Numbered from the stretch's first letter, positions 16,059-23,646 are shown. The stretch: DNA of 36,601 bases from Streptomyces longispororuber (GCF_024448165.1 NZ_JAMOLN010000099.1:1-36601); one strand, 5' to 3'. The notes: a model not told the origin generated them from the sequence alone. Numbers and translations: made by a program.

Positions 16059-17189
16059 TCAGTCCTTGCTGAGTTCGTGGAGCGAGCGGCGCAGGATGTC
16101 GACGACCAGGTCGGCGCCCGCGCGCATCGGGTTGATCCGCACCGTCCAGTCGGCGAGTTCCGGGGCGTCGTCGAGGGCCGAACTGGACATGCGGTAGAAG
16201 AGCGGCGCGATCTCGTACCGGGAGTTGGAGCCCACCGGATACGGCGCCGCCCCGAACCGCGCCGCCACGGCCGGCAGTTCACGGGCGACGGGCCGGTCGA
16301 GTCGGACCAGCAGGCAGCGGTCCTGGGCATTGGCGATCCGGACCTCGGCGACGCCCGGCACCTCGCCCGCCGCGAGCCGCTCGGCCACCTCGGCGCCGAC
16401 CCGTGACTGCAGTGCCCACATCACCGGTACGTGCGTGAGGGCGCGGAGCGCGTCCAGCGCCTGGTGGCCCTGGACCTGGCCGCCCCCCGAGTAGTTGTCC
16501 CGGCGCACGTGCTCGACCAGGTCCCGGGCGCCGACGACGATGCCGACCCCCTCCGGTCCGTGCAGCTTGAACAGGGAGAAGCAGGAGGCGTCGGCGCCCA
16601 GCTCGACACCGGAGGCCGGAACCCGCATCACCGCGTAGTTGTCGTCGACGATGGTGCGCACCCCCGCCGCCCGGCACGCCGCGAGCACCTCGCCCGGGTC
16701 GTACGCGTCACCCAGCCGCTGTCTGGTGTGCTGCACGTACGCCCACCGGAAGCGGCCGGAGGCGAGTGCCTCGCGCAGTGCCCCCATGTCGTTGAAGTCG
16801 ACTTCCTCGGTGCGGACCCCGATGCCGCGCAGGGTGACCTCGGTGGTGCGGTAGACGGGCGCACGGTGGATCAGCAGGGGATCGCCCGCGCTCACCGCCC
16901 CGTTCAACGCGGCCCTGATCGCGCCCGTGCCCGCGCCCTGGACGAACGCGGCGTCCTCGGCACCGAAGAAGTCGGCGAGCACGGCCTCCACCTTGGCCGT
17001 GGTCCGCGGCCGGCCGAGTCCGGGCACGACGCCCGCGTCCGCGGTGAACAGCTCCGTGCCCTCGAAGTGCGTGGCCGTGCACTCCAGGAGCCGGAACTGG
17101 CGGGCCGCGGCGCCTTCGACGGCGACGGTGGCCAGCGGATGAGTGGCAGGCAGCGAAGGGGTCTTCTCGGTTGTCATGTCGGCTGTCAT
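16059..17189 (-). CDS. yhfS: YhfS-type PLP-dependent aminotransferase/lyase
   Basis: 376 residues, fold-type I PLP enzyme of the aminotransferase/cysteine desulfurase/threonine aldolase group. Seen: GAGTGAIRAALNG (phosphate-binding turn, ~residues 86-98), IVDDNYAV (the Asp that contacts the pyridine nitrogen), and SLFKLHGPEGVG with Lys208 as the Schiff-base lysine. The C-terminal small domain ends with YRMSSSALDD and WTVRINPMRAG. The related E. coli protein has no proven reaction. ATG 17189 has GGAGGAG 8 bases upstream. It begins 2 bases after the php stop and ends 6 bases before yhfX, so php-yhfS-yhfX-yhfW are one tight transcription unit. Confidence 0.87.
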   Translation of the reverse strand: MTADMTTEKTPSLPATHPLATVAVEGAAARQFRLLECTATHFEGTELFTADAGVVPGLGRPRTTAKVEAVLADFFGAEDAAFVQGAGTGAIRAALNGAVSAGDPLLIHRAPVYRTTEVTLRGIGVRTEEVDFNDMGALREALASGRFRWAYVQHTRQRLGDAYDPGEVLAACRAAGVRTIVDDNYAVMRVPASGVELGADASCFSLFKLHGPEGVGIVVGARDLVEHVRRDNYSGGGQVQGHQALDALRALTHVPVMWALQSRVGAEVAERLAAGEVPGVAEVRIANAQDRCLLVRLDRPVARELPAVAARFGAAPYPVGSNSRYEIAPLFYRMSSSALDDAPELADWTVRINPMRAGADLVVDILRRSLHELSKD

Positions 17190-17191
17190 GG

Positions 17192-18139
17192 TCAGATCTC
17201 CTCCACGCTCGCGCCGGTCAGGAAACGCAGCGGATTGCGCCGCGTCATCAGGTCGATCAGGTCCTCGTCCGCCCCGGCCGCCCGCAGCCGCGGCAGGAAG
17301 GAGTGGAACAGGTGCCCGTACCCCTGGCCGTCCTCCGTCTCCAGGTACCCGTGCCGGGAGATGTCGCAGCTGAGCAGTGCCCGGTCGGCGTGCCCGGCCT
17401 CGATCAGAGCGAGCAGCAGTCGCAGCCGTGTGTCGTCGCTCTGGTAGCTCTCCTTGCCGACCGTGTCGAACGCGACGTACGCACCGCTCGCCGCCAGTTC
17501 CTTGTGCACGGCCGGATCGTCGAGGAGGTCCTGGTGGCCGATGGAGACGCGGTGCGGGGGCAGGCCCTCGGCGGTGAGCAGCTCCAGCTGGGCGAGGCCG
17601 CCGCGCCCGAGCTGGGCGTGGGTGGCGACGGAGAGCCCGGTGGTGCCCGCGGCCCGCGCCGCGGCGCGCAGGGAGCGGGTCTCCGGCTCGCTCGGCCGGT
17701 CGCCGTGACTGCCGACCTCGCCGAGGACACCGGGCCGGATCCCCGTGCCGTCGAGCCCGCTCTCGATCTCGCGCACGAGGACGTCGGTGAGCCGCTCGAC
17801 GCTCGCGTCCGTCAACTCCGGTGTGTGGAACGGCTCGTAGTACCAGCCGGTGGCCGCGACGACCGCGACTCCGGAGTCCCGCGCGATCGCGGCGAGCGCG
17901 CTCGGGTCGCGGCCCATGCCGCGGCAGGTCAGTTCTATGACGAGGGAGAGTCCGAACTCCTCGCGCAGAGCGGCCAGTTCGGCGGTGACCGCCGGGCCGT
18001 GCCGCTGCGCGTCGAGGACGGCTCCGCCGTCGCCCTTGAGGTCCAGGTCCAGGACGAGGTGCTCATGGGCGAGGGCGGGGCCGCGGACGGCTTCGTGGGA
18101 AAGAGGGCCCGTGACGGTGTGGAGGGTGGTGGTGTGCAT
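17192..18139 (-). CDS. php: Php, phosphotriesterase-homology metallohydrolase
   Basis: 315 residues, amidohydrolase superfamily TIM barrel of the phosphotriesterase-like group. Metal-ligand set seen in order: AHEHL (His25, His27), GEVGS with a Glu in the place of the carboxylated lysine of true phosphotriesterases, ATHAQ, SIGHQD and LLSCDIS (Asp). This Glu-bridged site matches E. coli Php rather than the pesticide hydrolases. Members act as lactonases, esterases or phospho-hydrolases; the substrate is unknown here. It is the first gene of the second half of the cluster, with 242 non-coding bases upstream that may hold its own promoter. ATG 18139; a GGAGAGGA Shine-Dalgarno lies about 9 bases upstream. 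Confidence 0.9.
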   Translation of the reverse strand: MHTTTLHTVTGPLSHEAVRGPALAHEHLVLDLDLKGDGGAVLDAQRHGPAVTAELAALREEFGLSLVIELTCRGMGRDPSALAAIARDSGVAVVAATGWYYEPFHTPELTDASVERLTDVLVREIESGLDGTGIRPGVLGEVGSHGDRPSEPETRSLRAAARAAGTTGLSVATHAQLGRGGLAQLELLTAEGLPPHRVSIGHQDLLDDPAVHKELAASGAYVAFDTVGKESYQSDDTRLRLLLALIEAGHADRALLSCDISRHGYLETEDGQGYGHLFHSFLPRLRAAGADEDLIDLMTRRNPLRFLTGASVEEI

Positions 18140-18247
18140 GGTGGGGGTGTCCTCTCCGGTGGTACTGGCCCGGCGGGCGGGCCCGTGTCGCGCGGCCTCT
18201 TTCGCCTGCCGCTCACTCCCTCAACGGTTCGCGTTCCGCACGAGTTC

Positions 18248-18293
18248 CACGGAGCGTGACGAATCTTGGGGAAACTTTCACGGAGTGTCACGA
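18248..18293. repeat. direct repeat in the php upstream region
   Basis: CACGGAGCGTGACGA (18248-18262) recurs as CACGGAGTGTCACGA (18279-18293): 13 of 15 identical, start-to-start distance 31 bases, about three helical turns. It lies 109-154 bases upstream of php on the minus strand. A regulator bound to one face of the DNA would fit; no known box was recognised. Confidence 0.5.
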
Positions 18294-18352
18294 CGCTGTC
18301 GAGAGTGGGGCGGTTGCCGAGGGTGTGGCCGTGCCGACGCGGCCGATGTCGG

Positions 18353-18396
18353 TCCCGGCTCAGACCTTGATCGGTCCCGGCTCAGGCCTTGATCGG
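18353..18396. repeat. 22-bp tandem duplication over the yhfT stop codon
   Basis: Two directly abutting 22-base units (18353-18374 and 18375-18396) differ at one base. The second carries the last codons and TGA of yhfT; the first repeats the same end, including a second TGA, just downstream. It looks like a slippage duplication. Confidence 0.85.
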
Positions 18397-19728
18397 GGTG
18401 AACAGGTCGAGCCAGTACAGGACGTTGAGCAGGATGCCGCCGACGATCACCGCGGCGGGCGCCGCCGCCATCCGCACGACCGGGCGGCCCATCGCCTCGT
18501 TGAGCAGGTACAGACCGCCCACGATCAGGATGCCGAGGCCCGCGCCCATCGCGTTCGCCGCCATCAGCGAACCGAACAGGATGGCCAGTTGCAGCGTGTC
18601 GGTGATCGCGCTGCGCAGGTGCTCCGACGAGTCCCGCACGCTCGGCAGCTTGCCGAGGAACTTGCCGATGTACGACAGGGCGAGCACCTCGACCGCGAAG
18701 ACCAGGGCGCCGACGACGGCCGCGAGGAACGGGTTCGGCATCAGATACCCGATGGGGTAGACGAGCGTGAAGCCCGCGATGCCGTACGCGCCGGAGGCCA
18801 GGGCCGTCGTCGCGATCAGCGGGATGAAGCCGAAGACGCGATAGAAGTCGACCTGCGCGGCCTCCCCGTACTGCCCCTTGGCGATCAGGAAGCTGGTGGC
18901 CTCGCCACCGCCGAATATGTGCATCTGCGCCAGGACGCAGACGCCGGCGCCGAGCACCATGAACAGCGGCAGGTACTTGCGGAGCCGGGCCGCGCTCGCG
19001 CTGAACAGGGACGCCATGGGGTCGTCTGCGAGGGCGATCTCCTCGACCCCGTTCGCCCGGTCCGCCTTGCGCTGCCTGAGGTCCTTGGCGACCGCCAGCG
19101 CGATCAGCATCAGGACGCCGACCGCCATGGCGATGGCTCCCGCGAAGACCTTCGGCCACAGCTTCATCGTCATGACGACCAGGGCCAGTTCGGCCACGCC
19201 CGCGATCGCGCCCCACTTGCGTCCGAACTGCTTGGTGATGGCGAGCACCGGGAACAGCGTGAACAGGAACAGGATCGGCGTCGACATCTGCTGCATCGCC
19301 GTCAGGAAGTCGACGGGCAGGTCGTGCGCCAGGTTGTTGGCGCCGTTCAGGCCGAAGACGACGACCGCGCCCCAGGCGCCGCCCAGGATCGGCGCGAGCC
19401 ACTTCTTGGGCGCCAGGATGCCGAGGATGTCGGTGGGCAGGAAGACCAGCCACGGGTTGAGGACGCCCGTGGACAGGGCCATTGGCGCGCCCAGGCCGAA
19501 GATGAAGCCGGCGGACAGGCCGAAGGAGACCGCCGTGGTGGCGCTGCGGGTGGTGCGCCCCTGGATGAAGTCGAGCATGAAGGGGCGCACGCCGTCGTTG
19601 AAGACGGCCAGGGCCATGTGCGAGATGAAGGCGGTCAGCGCGCACAGGGCGATCACGGTGAGCTGCTGGGCCAGCGTGAAGTCGAGGTTCGCGCCGGCGG
19701 CGAGGACGGTACCGGGGGAGGAGTTCAT
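18382..19728 (-). CDS. yhfT: YhfT family membrane transporter
   Basis: 448 residues with about 12 hydrophobic segments; an integral inner-membrane protein of the YhfT family, predicted to transport the cluster's substrate. Seen: a short N-terminus, then TVIALCALTAFISHMALAVFNDGVRPFML-type first helices, the AMALSTGVLNPWLVFLP segment, a GLNGANNLAHDLPVDF loop rich in Asn/Asp, a cytoplasmic loop of ~45 charged residues in the middle (RQRKADRANG to ARLRKYLP), and a C-terminal pair of helices. ATG 19728 has AGGACA 7 bases upstream. It begins 16 bases after yhfU. No ATP-binding or PTS phosphorylation domain is attached. Transport itself is inference from topology and context. Confidence 0.87.
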   Translation of the reverse strand: MNSSPGTVLAAGANLDFTLAQQLTVIALCALTAFISHMALAVFNDGVRPFMLDFIQGRTTRSATTAVSFGLSAGFIFGLGAPMALSTGVLNPWLVFLPTDILGILAPKKWLAPILGGAWGAVVVFGLNGANNLAHDLPVDFLTAMQQMSTPILFLFTLFPVLAITKQFGRKWGAIAGVAELALVVMTMKLWPKVFAGAIAMAVGVLMLIALAVAKDLRQRKADRANGVEEIALADDPMASLFSASAARLRKYLPLFMVLGAGVCVLAQMHIFGGGEATSFLIAKGQYGEAAQVDFYRVFGFIPLIATTALASGAYGIAGFTLVYPIGYLMPNPFLAAVVGALVFAVEVLALSYIGKFLGKLPSVRDSSEHLRSAITDTLQLAILFGSLMAANAMGAGLGILIVGGLYLLNEAMGRPVVRMAAAPAAVIVGGILLNVLYWLDLFTPIKA

Positions 19729-19744
19729 GGCATGTCCTGCGTGC

Positions 19745-20101
19745 TCAGGCGCGGGTGGCGATCGCGCGGGCGATCAGCGGCGCGATCCGGTCGATCTGGT
19801 CCATGGAGAAGCCGAACACCTTCTTGCCGTCCGTCAGCAGGGTGCCGACCTCTTCCTCGGTGGGCACGCCGCGCCCGAAGGTGTGGCAGGCGGCCTGCCC
19901 CATCAGGCCGACCAGGACGCCGAGAGATGCCCCGGCCCCGGTGTGGCAGGTGCCCAGGAAGTAGTCGGCCTGGCCCGCGCGCAGCTTCATCGCGGCGTCC
20001 ATGTCGCTGGAGACGGTGACCTCGACGCCGTCGAGCCCCAACTCCTTGATCGTGTTCGCCACTTCGACCTTGCCGACGCCGCCGGTGAGGATCTTCGTCA
20101 T
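19745..20101 (-). CDS. yhfU: YhfU family protein (DUF2620)
   Basis: 118 residues, soluble, Rossmann-like small alpha/beta protein of DUF2620. Seen: KILTGGVGKVEVANTIKELG (glycine-rich first loop), a VTVSSDMDAAMKLRAGQADYFLG segment, and GTCHTGAGASLG with one Cys and a Gly-rich turn. The size, the small glycine-rich alpha/beta fold and a location directly before a 12-helix membrane protein recall PTS IIB proteins, but no standard IIB phosphocysteine motif is evident, so this is only an idea. ATG 20101 has AAGGAA 6 bases upstream. It lies 34 bases after the PRD gene. Confidence 0.85.
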   Translation of the reverse strand: MTKILTGGVGKVEVANTIKELGLDGVEVTVSSDMDAAMKLRAGQADYFLGTCHTGAGASLGVLVGLMGQAACHTFGRGVPTEEEVGTLLTDGKKVFGFSMDQIDRIAPLIARAIATRA

Positions 20102-20135
20102 GACAGGTTCCTTCTTTCCGTAGTCCCTGCGGACT

Positions 20136-20510
20136 TCAGTGGGTGGGCTGCTGCGCCAGTACGGCGAGGTGCATGGCCAGGAAGTTGATCTCGGACTCGG
20201 GCAGGGTCGCGCCGAGTTCGGCGTGGGCCCGGCGGGACACGCGGCGGGCGCGCTCGACGGCCGCTGGATGGTCGGCCAGTTCGGCGGCGACCTGCTCGTC
20301 CGTGAGGAACTGCTCGATCGGGGCGCCGTCCAGGAGCCGGGTGAGCGCCATCATCAGATGGCTGGTGAGCATCCCGGCGCTCTCCTCGGTGACGGTGCGG
20401 CCCTCGTCCTCCAGGGCGGTCAGCTCGGCGGTCACGAAGTCGGCGACCTCGGGCCTGACCTGGCCTCCTTCGAGGAACAGCCGGATGCGGAGGGCTAGTT
20501 GGTCGTCCAT
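20136..20510 (-). CDS. yhfY: stand-alone PRD domain protein (YhfY-like)
   Basis: 124 residues forming a single PTS regulation domain, an all-helical module normally found inside antiterminators and activators, where its histidines are phosphorylated by PTS proteins. Both candidate histidines are here: His51 (TSHLMMALTR) and His114 (FLAMHLAVL). There is no DNA- or RNA-binding domain, so it probably works through a partner, perhaps the YhfZ regulator or the YhfU/YhfT pair (inference). ATG 20510 has GGGAGG 4 bases upstream; a TTG at 20522 is less likely. The promoter/operator at 20528-20556 is immediately upstream. Confidence 0.82.
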   Translation of the reverse strand: MDDQLALRIRLFLEGGQVRPEVADFVTAELTALEDEGRTVTEESAGMLTSHLMMALTRLLDGAPIEQFLTDEQVAAELADHPAAVERARRVSRRAHAELGATLPESEINFLAMHLAVLAQQPTH

Positions 20511-20527
20511 GGGACCTCCCAATCGAG

Positions 20528-20556
20528 ACAGTAACCGGGATTCTGGATTCTGAGGG
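20528..20556 (-). promoter_or_regulatory. promoter/operator of PRD-yhfU-yhfT
   Basis: Copy 1 of the shared dyad. Bases 20527-20552 match 21560-21585 at 24 of 26 positions. On the minus strand the -10 box is TACTGT (20528-20533); 17 bases upstream the -35 position reads CCCTCA (20551-20556), a weak box that would need an activator. Transcription should begin near 20520, leaving a short leader with GGGAGG before the ATG at 20510. Confidence 0.65.
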
Positions 20557-20608
20557 GAGTCGAAGGTCCCGAGAAGGGATCACGACCGCCCGTCGTCCGT
20601 GCGGGTCG

Positions 20609-21553
20609 TCAGTACGAGGGGATGCGATCGCCTCGCAGCACTTCGGACTGCAGCTGTGCCACCTGGGACAGGTCGAGGGCGTCCTGCACCGCGGACAGCG
20701 CCTTGGCGCCCTCGGTCCTGCCGATGATCGCCGCGCTGGAGTTGCGCAGCGCCAGATCGCGGGTGACCTCGTCGCCCAGGGGCAGCACGTCCACCTCCAT
20801 GCCGAGCCGTCCCTGCACCTCGTCGAGGTTCCAGACGGTGGCGTCGGCCTTGTTCTGTGCGAACAGGTCGCGCAGCTGCATGTACGACGACTCGACCCAC
20901 TGGATGTCCGAGCGCCCCGAGAAGGCGCGCTCCGCCAGCATCCGCTGGTCCTCCGACGCGTGGTCGACGGCGACCCGCAGCCCCGGAGTGTCCAGTGAGG
21001 CGCCTTCACGTACGAGAAAACCGTGCGCGCCTACGTAGGTGGCCGGTCCGAGGTCCGCGACGAGCGCCAGCCGGTCCTTGTGCTGCTCGACCAGTCCGTC
21101 GGCCGCGAGGCGCGACAGGACGACCAGGTCGACCTTGCCTTCAAGAAGGGCCGCGGTGCGGGCGCCCGCACCGCGCATGAAGGTGATGGCAAAAGGCGTG
21201 CCGGCCTCTTCGAAGGCTGCGCGCAGGCCCGTGGCCAGGCCCTCGTAGCGCCGGGAGTAGGGGAGGGGCATCGCCGCCAGCAGGGTACCGAGCCCCGAGA
21301 GGCGCCACAGTATGGCGCGGTCCGAGGCGACCAGGAAGGTGCCCAGGTGTCCGCGGGCGGCGGTCTCGATGGCGCCCGCCTCCTCCAGGAGGCGAAGAGC
21401 GGCCTGCACGGTTCCGTTCCCGCAGCCGAGCTCCTCGGCGAAGTCCCGTACGCGGGGCAGGCGGGTGTCCGGTTCGTGGCCCATGAGGAGGACCGCGAGC
21501 CGGCGGGCCGCGAGGCCGTTGCGCGTAAGGAAGCGATCGTCGAAACCGTTCAC
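20609..21553 (-). CDS. yhfZ: YhfZ-type transcriptional regulator
   Basis: 314 residues. N-terminal winged helix-turn-helix of GntR-like type (~residues 30-75: LPRVRDFAEELGCGNGTVQAALRLLEEAGAIE), with the wing at TAARGHLGTFLV. The rest (~95-314) resembles a periplasmic-binding-protein-like sensor: YSRRYEGLATGLRAAFEE, GKVDLVVLSRLAADG and the DATVWNLDEV region, as in the YhfZ C-terminal domain family. It should bind a small ligand from the pathway. GTG 21553 is chosen; no Shine-Dalgarno exists, but a promoter ends exactly 7 bases upstream, so the mRNA is probably leaderless. Divergent from ftsH. Likely autoregulated and the controller of the yhf/php genes. Confidence 0.85.
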   Translation of the reverse strand: MNGFDDRFLTRNGLAARRLAVLLMGHEPDTRLPRVRDFAEELGCGNGTVQAALRLLEEAGAIETAARGHLGTFLVASDRAILWRLSGLGTLLAAMPLPYSRRYEGLATGLRAAFEEAGTPFAITFMRGAGARTAALLEGKVDLVVLSRLAADGLVEQHKDRLALVADLGPATYVGAHGFLVREGASLDTPGLRVAVDHASEDQRMLAERAFSGRSDIQWVESSYMQLRDLFAQNKADATVWNLDEVQGRLGMEVDVLPLGDEVTRDLALRNSSAAIIGRTEGAKALSAVQDALDLSQVAQLQSEVLRGDRIPSY

Positions 21554-21560
21554 GATTCAG

Positions 21561-21589
21561 ACAGTAACCAGGATTCTGGATACTGGCAA
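21561..21589 (-). promoter_or_regulatory. yhfZ promoter with overlapping 24-bp operator
   Basis: On the minus strand: -35 TTGCCA (21584-21589), 17-base spacer, -10 TACTGT (21561-21566), then 7 bases to the GTG start at 21553, which would be +1. The dyad 21562-21585 reads CAGTA, CCAG, CTGG, TACTG with short spacers; 20 of 24 positions are symmetric. It covers the spacer and the -10, as expected of a repressor site. Confidence 0.75.
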
Positions 21590-21678
21590 GGGTCCGGGAT
21601 CTGTGCGGTCATGGGCCCAAGGCTCGTGGGCCCGAGACCGGAGCTCAGCGAGGGCAGGCGGCAGGAGGAGAGACAGGC

Positions 21679-23619
21679 GTGGCGAATCCCGTACCCCCGC
21701 GCGACCGCACCGATCAGCCCTGGCGCTCCGAGGGCGCGCCGCCCCCGCCACCCCCGCAGTCGCCCAAGCGCAAGATGCCCGGCGGCTGGGGCAGCCTCAT
21801 CCTGACGGCCCTGATCGTCTACCTGATCGCCAACCTGGTCCTGTCGTTCTTCAACGAGGGCGACGAGCCGACGATCTCGTACACCGAGTTCAGCAAACAG
21901 GTCGCCAACGACAACGTCACCAAGATCTACGCCAAGGGCGACGCGATCCAGGGCCAGCTCAAGAAGGAGCAGCCCACCCCGGACGACAGCGGCAGCAAGG
22001 CCGACAACTACACGAAGTTCACGACGCAGCGCCCGTCCTTCGCCGACGACGACCTCTGGGCGAACCTGGAGAAGCACGACGTCACCGTGACGGCCGAACC
22101 GGTCGTCCAGGAACGCAGCTTCCTGTCCAACCTCCTCATCTCGCTCGCCCCGATGCTGCTCCTCGTCGTCCTGTGGATCTTCATCGCGCGCCGCATGAGC
22201 CAGGGCATGGGCGGCGCCGGCGGCATGCTCGGCCGGAAGCAGCCGCCCAAGCCCGTCGAACTGGAACCCGGCAAGAAGCGCACCACGTTCGACGACGTCG
22301 CCGGCATCGACGAGGTCGAGGGCGAGCTCAACGACGTCGTCGACTTCCTCAAGAACCCCGACGCCTACCGCAAGATGGGCGCCAAGATGCCGCGCGGCGT
22401 GCTGCTCGCGGGCCCGCCCGGCACCGGCAAGACGCTGCTCGCGCGCGCGGTGGCGGGCGAGGCCGGAGTGCCGTTCTTCTCGGCCTCCGCCTCGGAGTTC
22501 ATCGAGATGATCGTCGGCGTCGGCGCCTCCCGCGTACGGGAGTTGTTCGCGGAGGCCCGCAAGGTCGCCCCGTCGATCATCTTCATCGACGAGATCGACA
22601 CCATCGGCCGCGCCCGTGGCGGCGGCAGTGGCATGGGCGGCCACGACGAGCGCGAGCAGACCCTGAACCAGATCCTCACGGAGATGGACGGCTTCACCGG
22701 CTCCGAGGGCGTCATCGTCATCGCCGCCACCAACCGCGCCGACGTCCTCGACCCGGCCCTCACCCGCCCCGGCCGCTTCGACCGCATCGTCAACGTCTCC
22801 CCGCCCGACCGTGGCGGCCGCGAGGCCATCCTCAAGATCCACGCCCGCCAGATCCCGCTCGCCCCCGACGTCGACCTCGCCCAGGTCGCCCGTACGACCC
22901 CGGGCATGACCGGCGCCGAACTCGCCAACCTCACCAACGAGGCCGCCCTCCTGGCCGTCAAGCGCAAGCAGAAAGAAGTCACGCAGACCGACCTCTCCGA
23001 AGCGCTGGAGAAGGTCCAGCTGGGCGCGGAGCGGCCCCTGGTGATGCCCGACGAGGAGCGCCGCCGCACCGCCTACCACGAGAGCGGCCACGCCCTCCTG
23101 GGCATGCTCCAGCCCGGCGCCGACCCCGTCCGCAAGATCACCATCGTGCCGCGCGGCAGGGCGCTCGGTGTGACCCTGTCCACCCCGGACTCCGACAAGT
23201 ACGCGTACACGGAGGAGTACCTGCGTGGACGCATCATCGGTGCGCTGGGCGGTATGGCGGCCGAACAGGTCGTCTACGGAGTCATCACCACCGGTGCCGA
23301 GAACGACCTCGAACAGGTCACCAACATCGCCCGCGGCATGGTCGCCCGCTGGGGCATGAGCGAGAAGGTCGGCCGTCTGTCGGCCCTCCCGAACGATGCG
23401 CAGCAGGCCTACGGTCTCGCCGCCGCACCCGACACCCTCGACACGATCGACGGAGAGATGCGCCGCATCGTGGACGAGTGCTACGAGGAGGCGTGCCACA
23501 AACTGCGCGACCACCGCGACCAGCTCGACGCGTTGGCGGCCGCGCTCCTGGAGAACGAGACGCTGGAGGAGGCCGACGCCTACCGGGTCGCCGGCATCAC
23601 ACGCCTCACCAAGGACTGA
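21679..23619 (+). CDS. ftsH: FtsH ATP-dependent membrane zinc protease
   Basis: 646 residues. Membrane-anchored AAA+ protease that extracts and degrades misfolded or unassembled membrane proteins. Order: Pro-rich cytoplasmic N-terminus, transmembrane segment ~38-58, extracytoplasmic domain to ~148, second transmembrane segment ~150-170, AAA+ module with Walker A GPPGTGKT (245-252), Walker B IIFIDEID and the RPGRFDR second-region motif, then the zinc protease domain with HESGH at 467-471 and the third ligand in TGAENDLEQ. All active-site residues are present. GTG 21679 has AGGAGGAG 8 bases upstream. Streptomyces usually has a principal ftsH elsewhere, so this may be a second copy; that cannot be shown from this window. 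It converges on the methyltransferase gene with 27 bases between. Confidence 0.95.
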   Translation: MANPVPPRDRTDQPWRSEGAPPPPPPQSPKRKMPGGWGSLILTALIVYLIANLVLSFFNEGDEPTISYTEFSKQVANDNVTKIYAKGDAIQGQLKKEQPTPDDSGSKADNYTKFTTQRPSFADDDLWANLEKHDVTVTAEPVVQERSFLSNLLISLAPMLLLVVLWIFIARRMSQGMGGAGGMLGRKQPPKPVELEPGKKRTTFDDVAGIDEVEGELNDVVDFLKNPDAYRKMGAKMPRGVLLAGPPGTGKTLLARAVAGEAGVPFFSASASEFIEMIVGVGASRVRELFAEARKVAPSIIFIDEIDTIGRARGGGSGMGGHDEREQTLNQILTEMDGFTGSEGVIVIAATNRADVLDPALTRPGRFDRIVNVSPPDRGGREAILKIHARQIPLAPDVDLAQVARTTPGMTGAELANLTNEAALLAVKRKQKEVTQTDLSEALEKVQLGAERPLVMPDEERRRTAYHESGHALLGMLQPGADPVRKITIVPRGRALGVTLSTPDSDKYAYTEEYLRGRIIGALGGMAAEQVVYGVITTGAENDLEQVTNIARGMVARWGMSEKVGRLSALPNDAQQAYGLAAAPDTLDTIDGEMRRIVDECYEEACHKLRDHRDQLDALAAALLENETLEEADAYRVAGITRLTKD

Positions 23620-23646
23620 ACCGGGTCCGCCCCTCCTGCGCCGCCG

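Noticed and set aside
13654..21553. The yhf/php cluster as part of a mobile element
   Set aside because: No integrase, transposase, tRNA, attachment-site repeat or visible base-composition break was found at its edges. Horizontal gain is still possible but not shown here.
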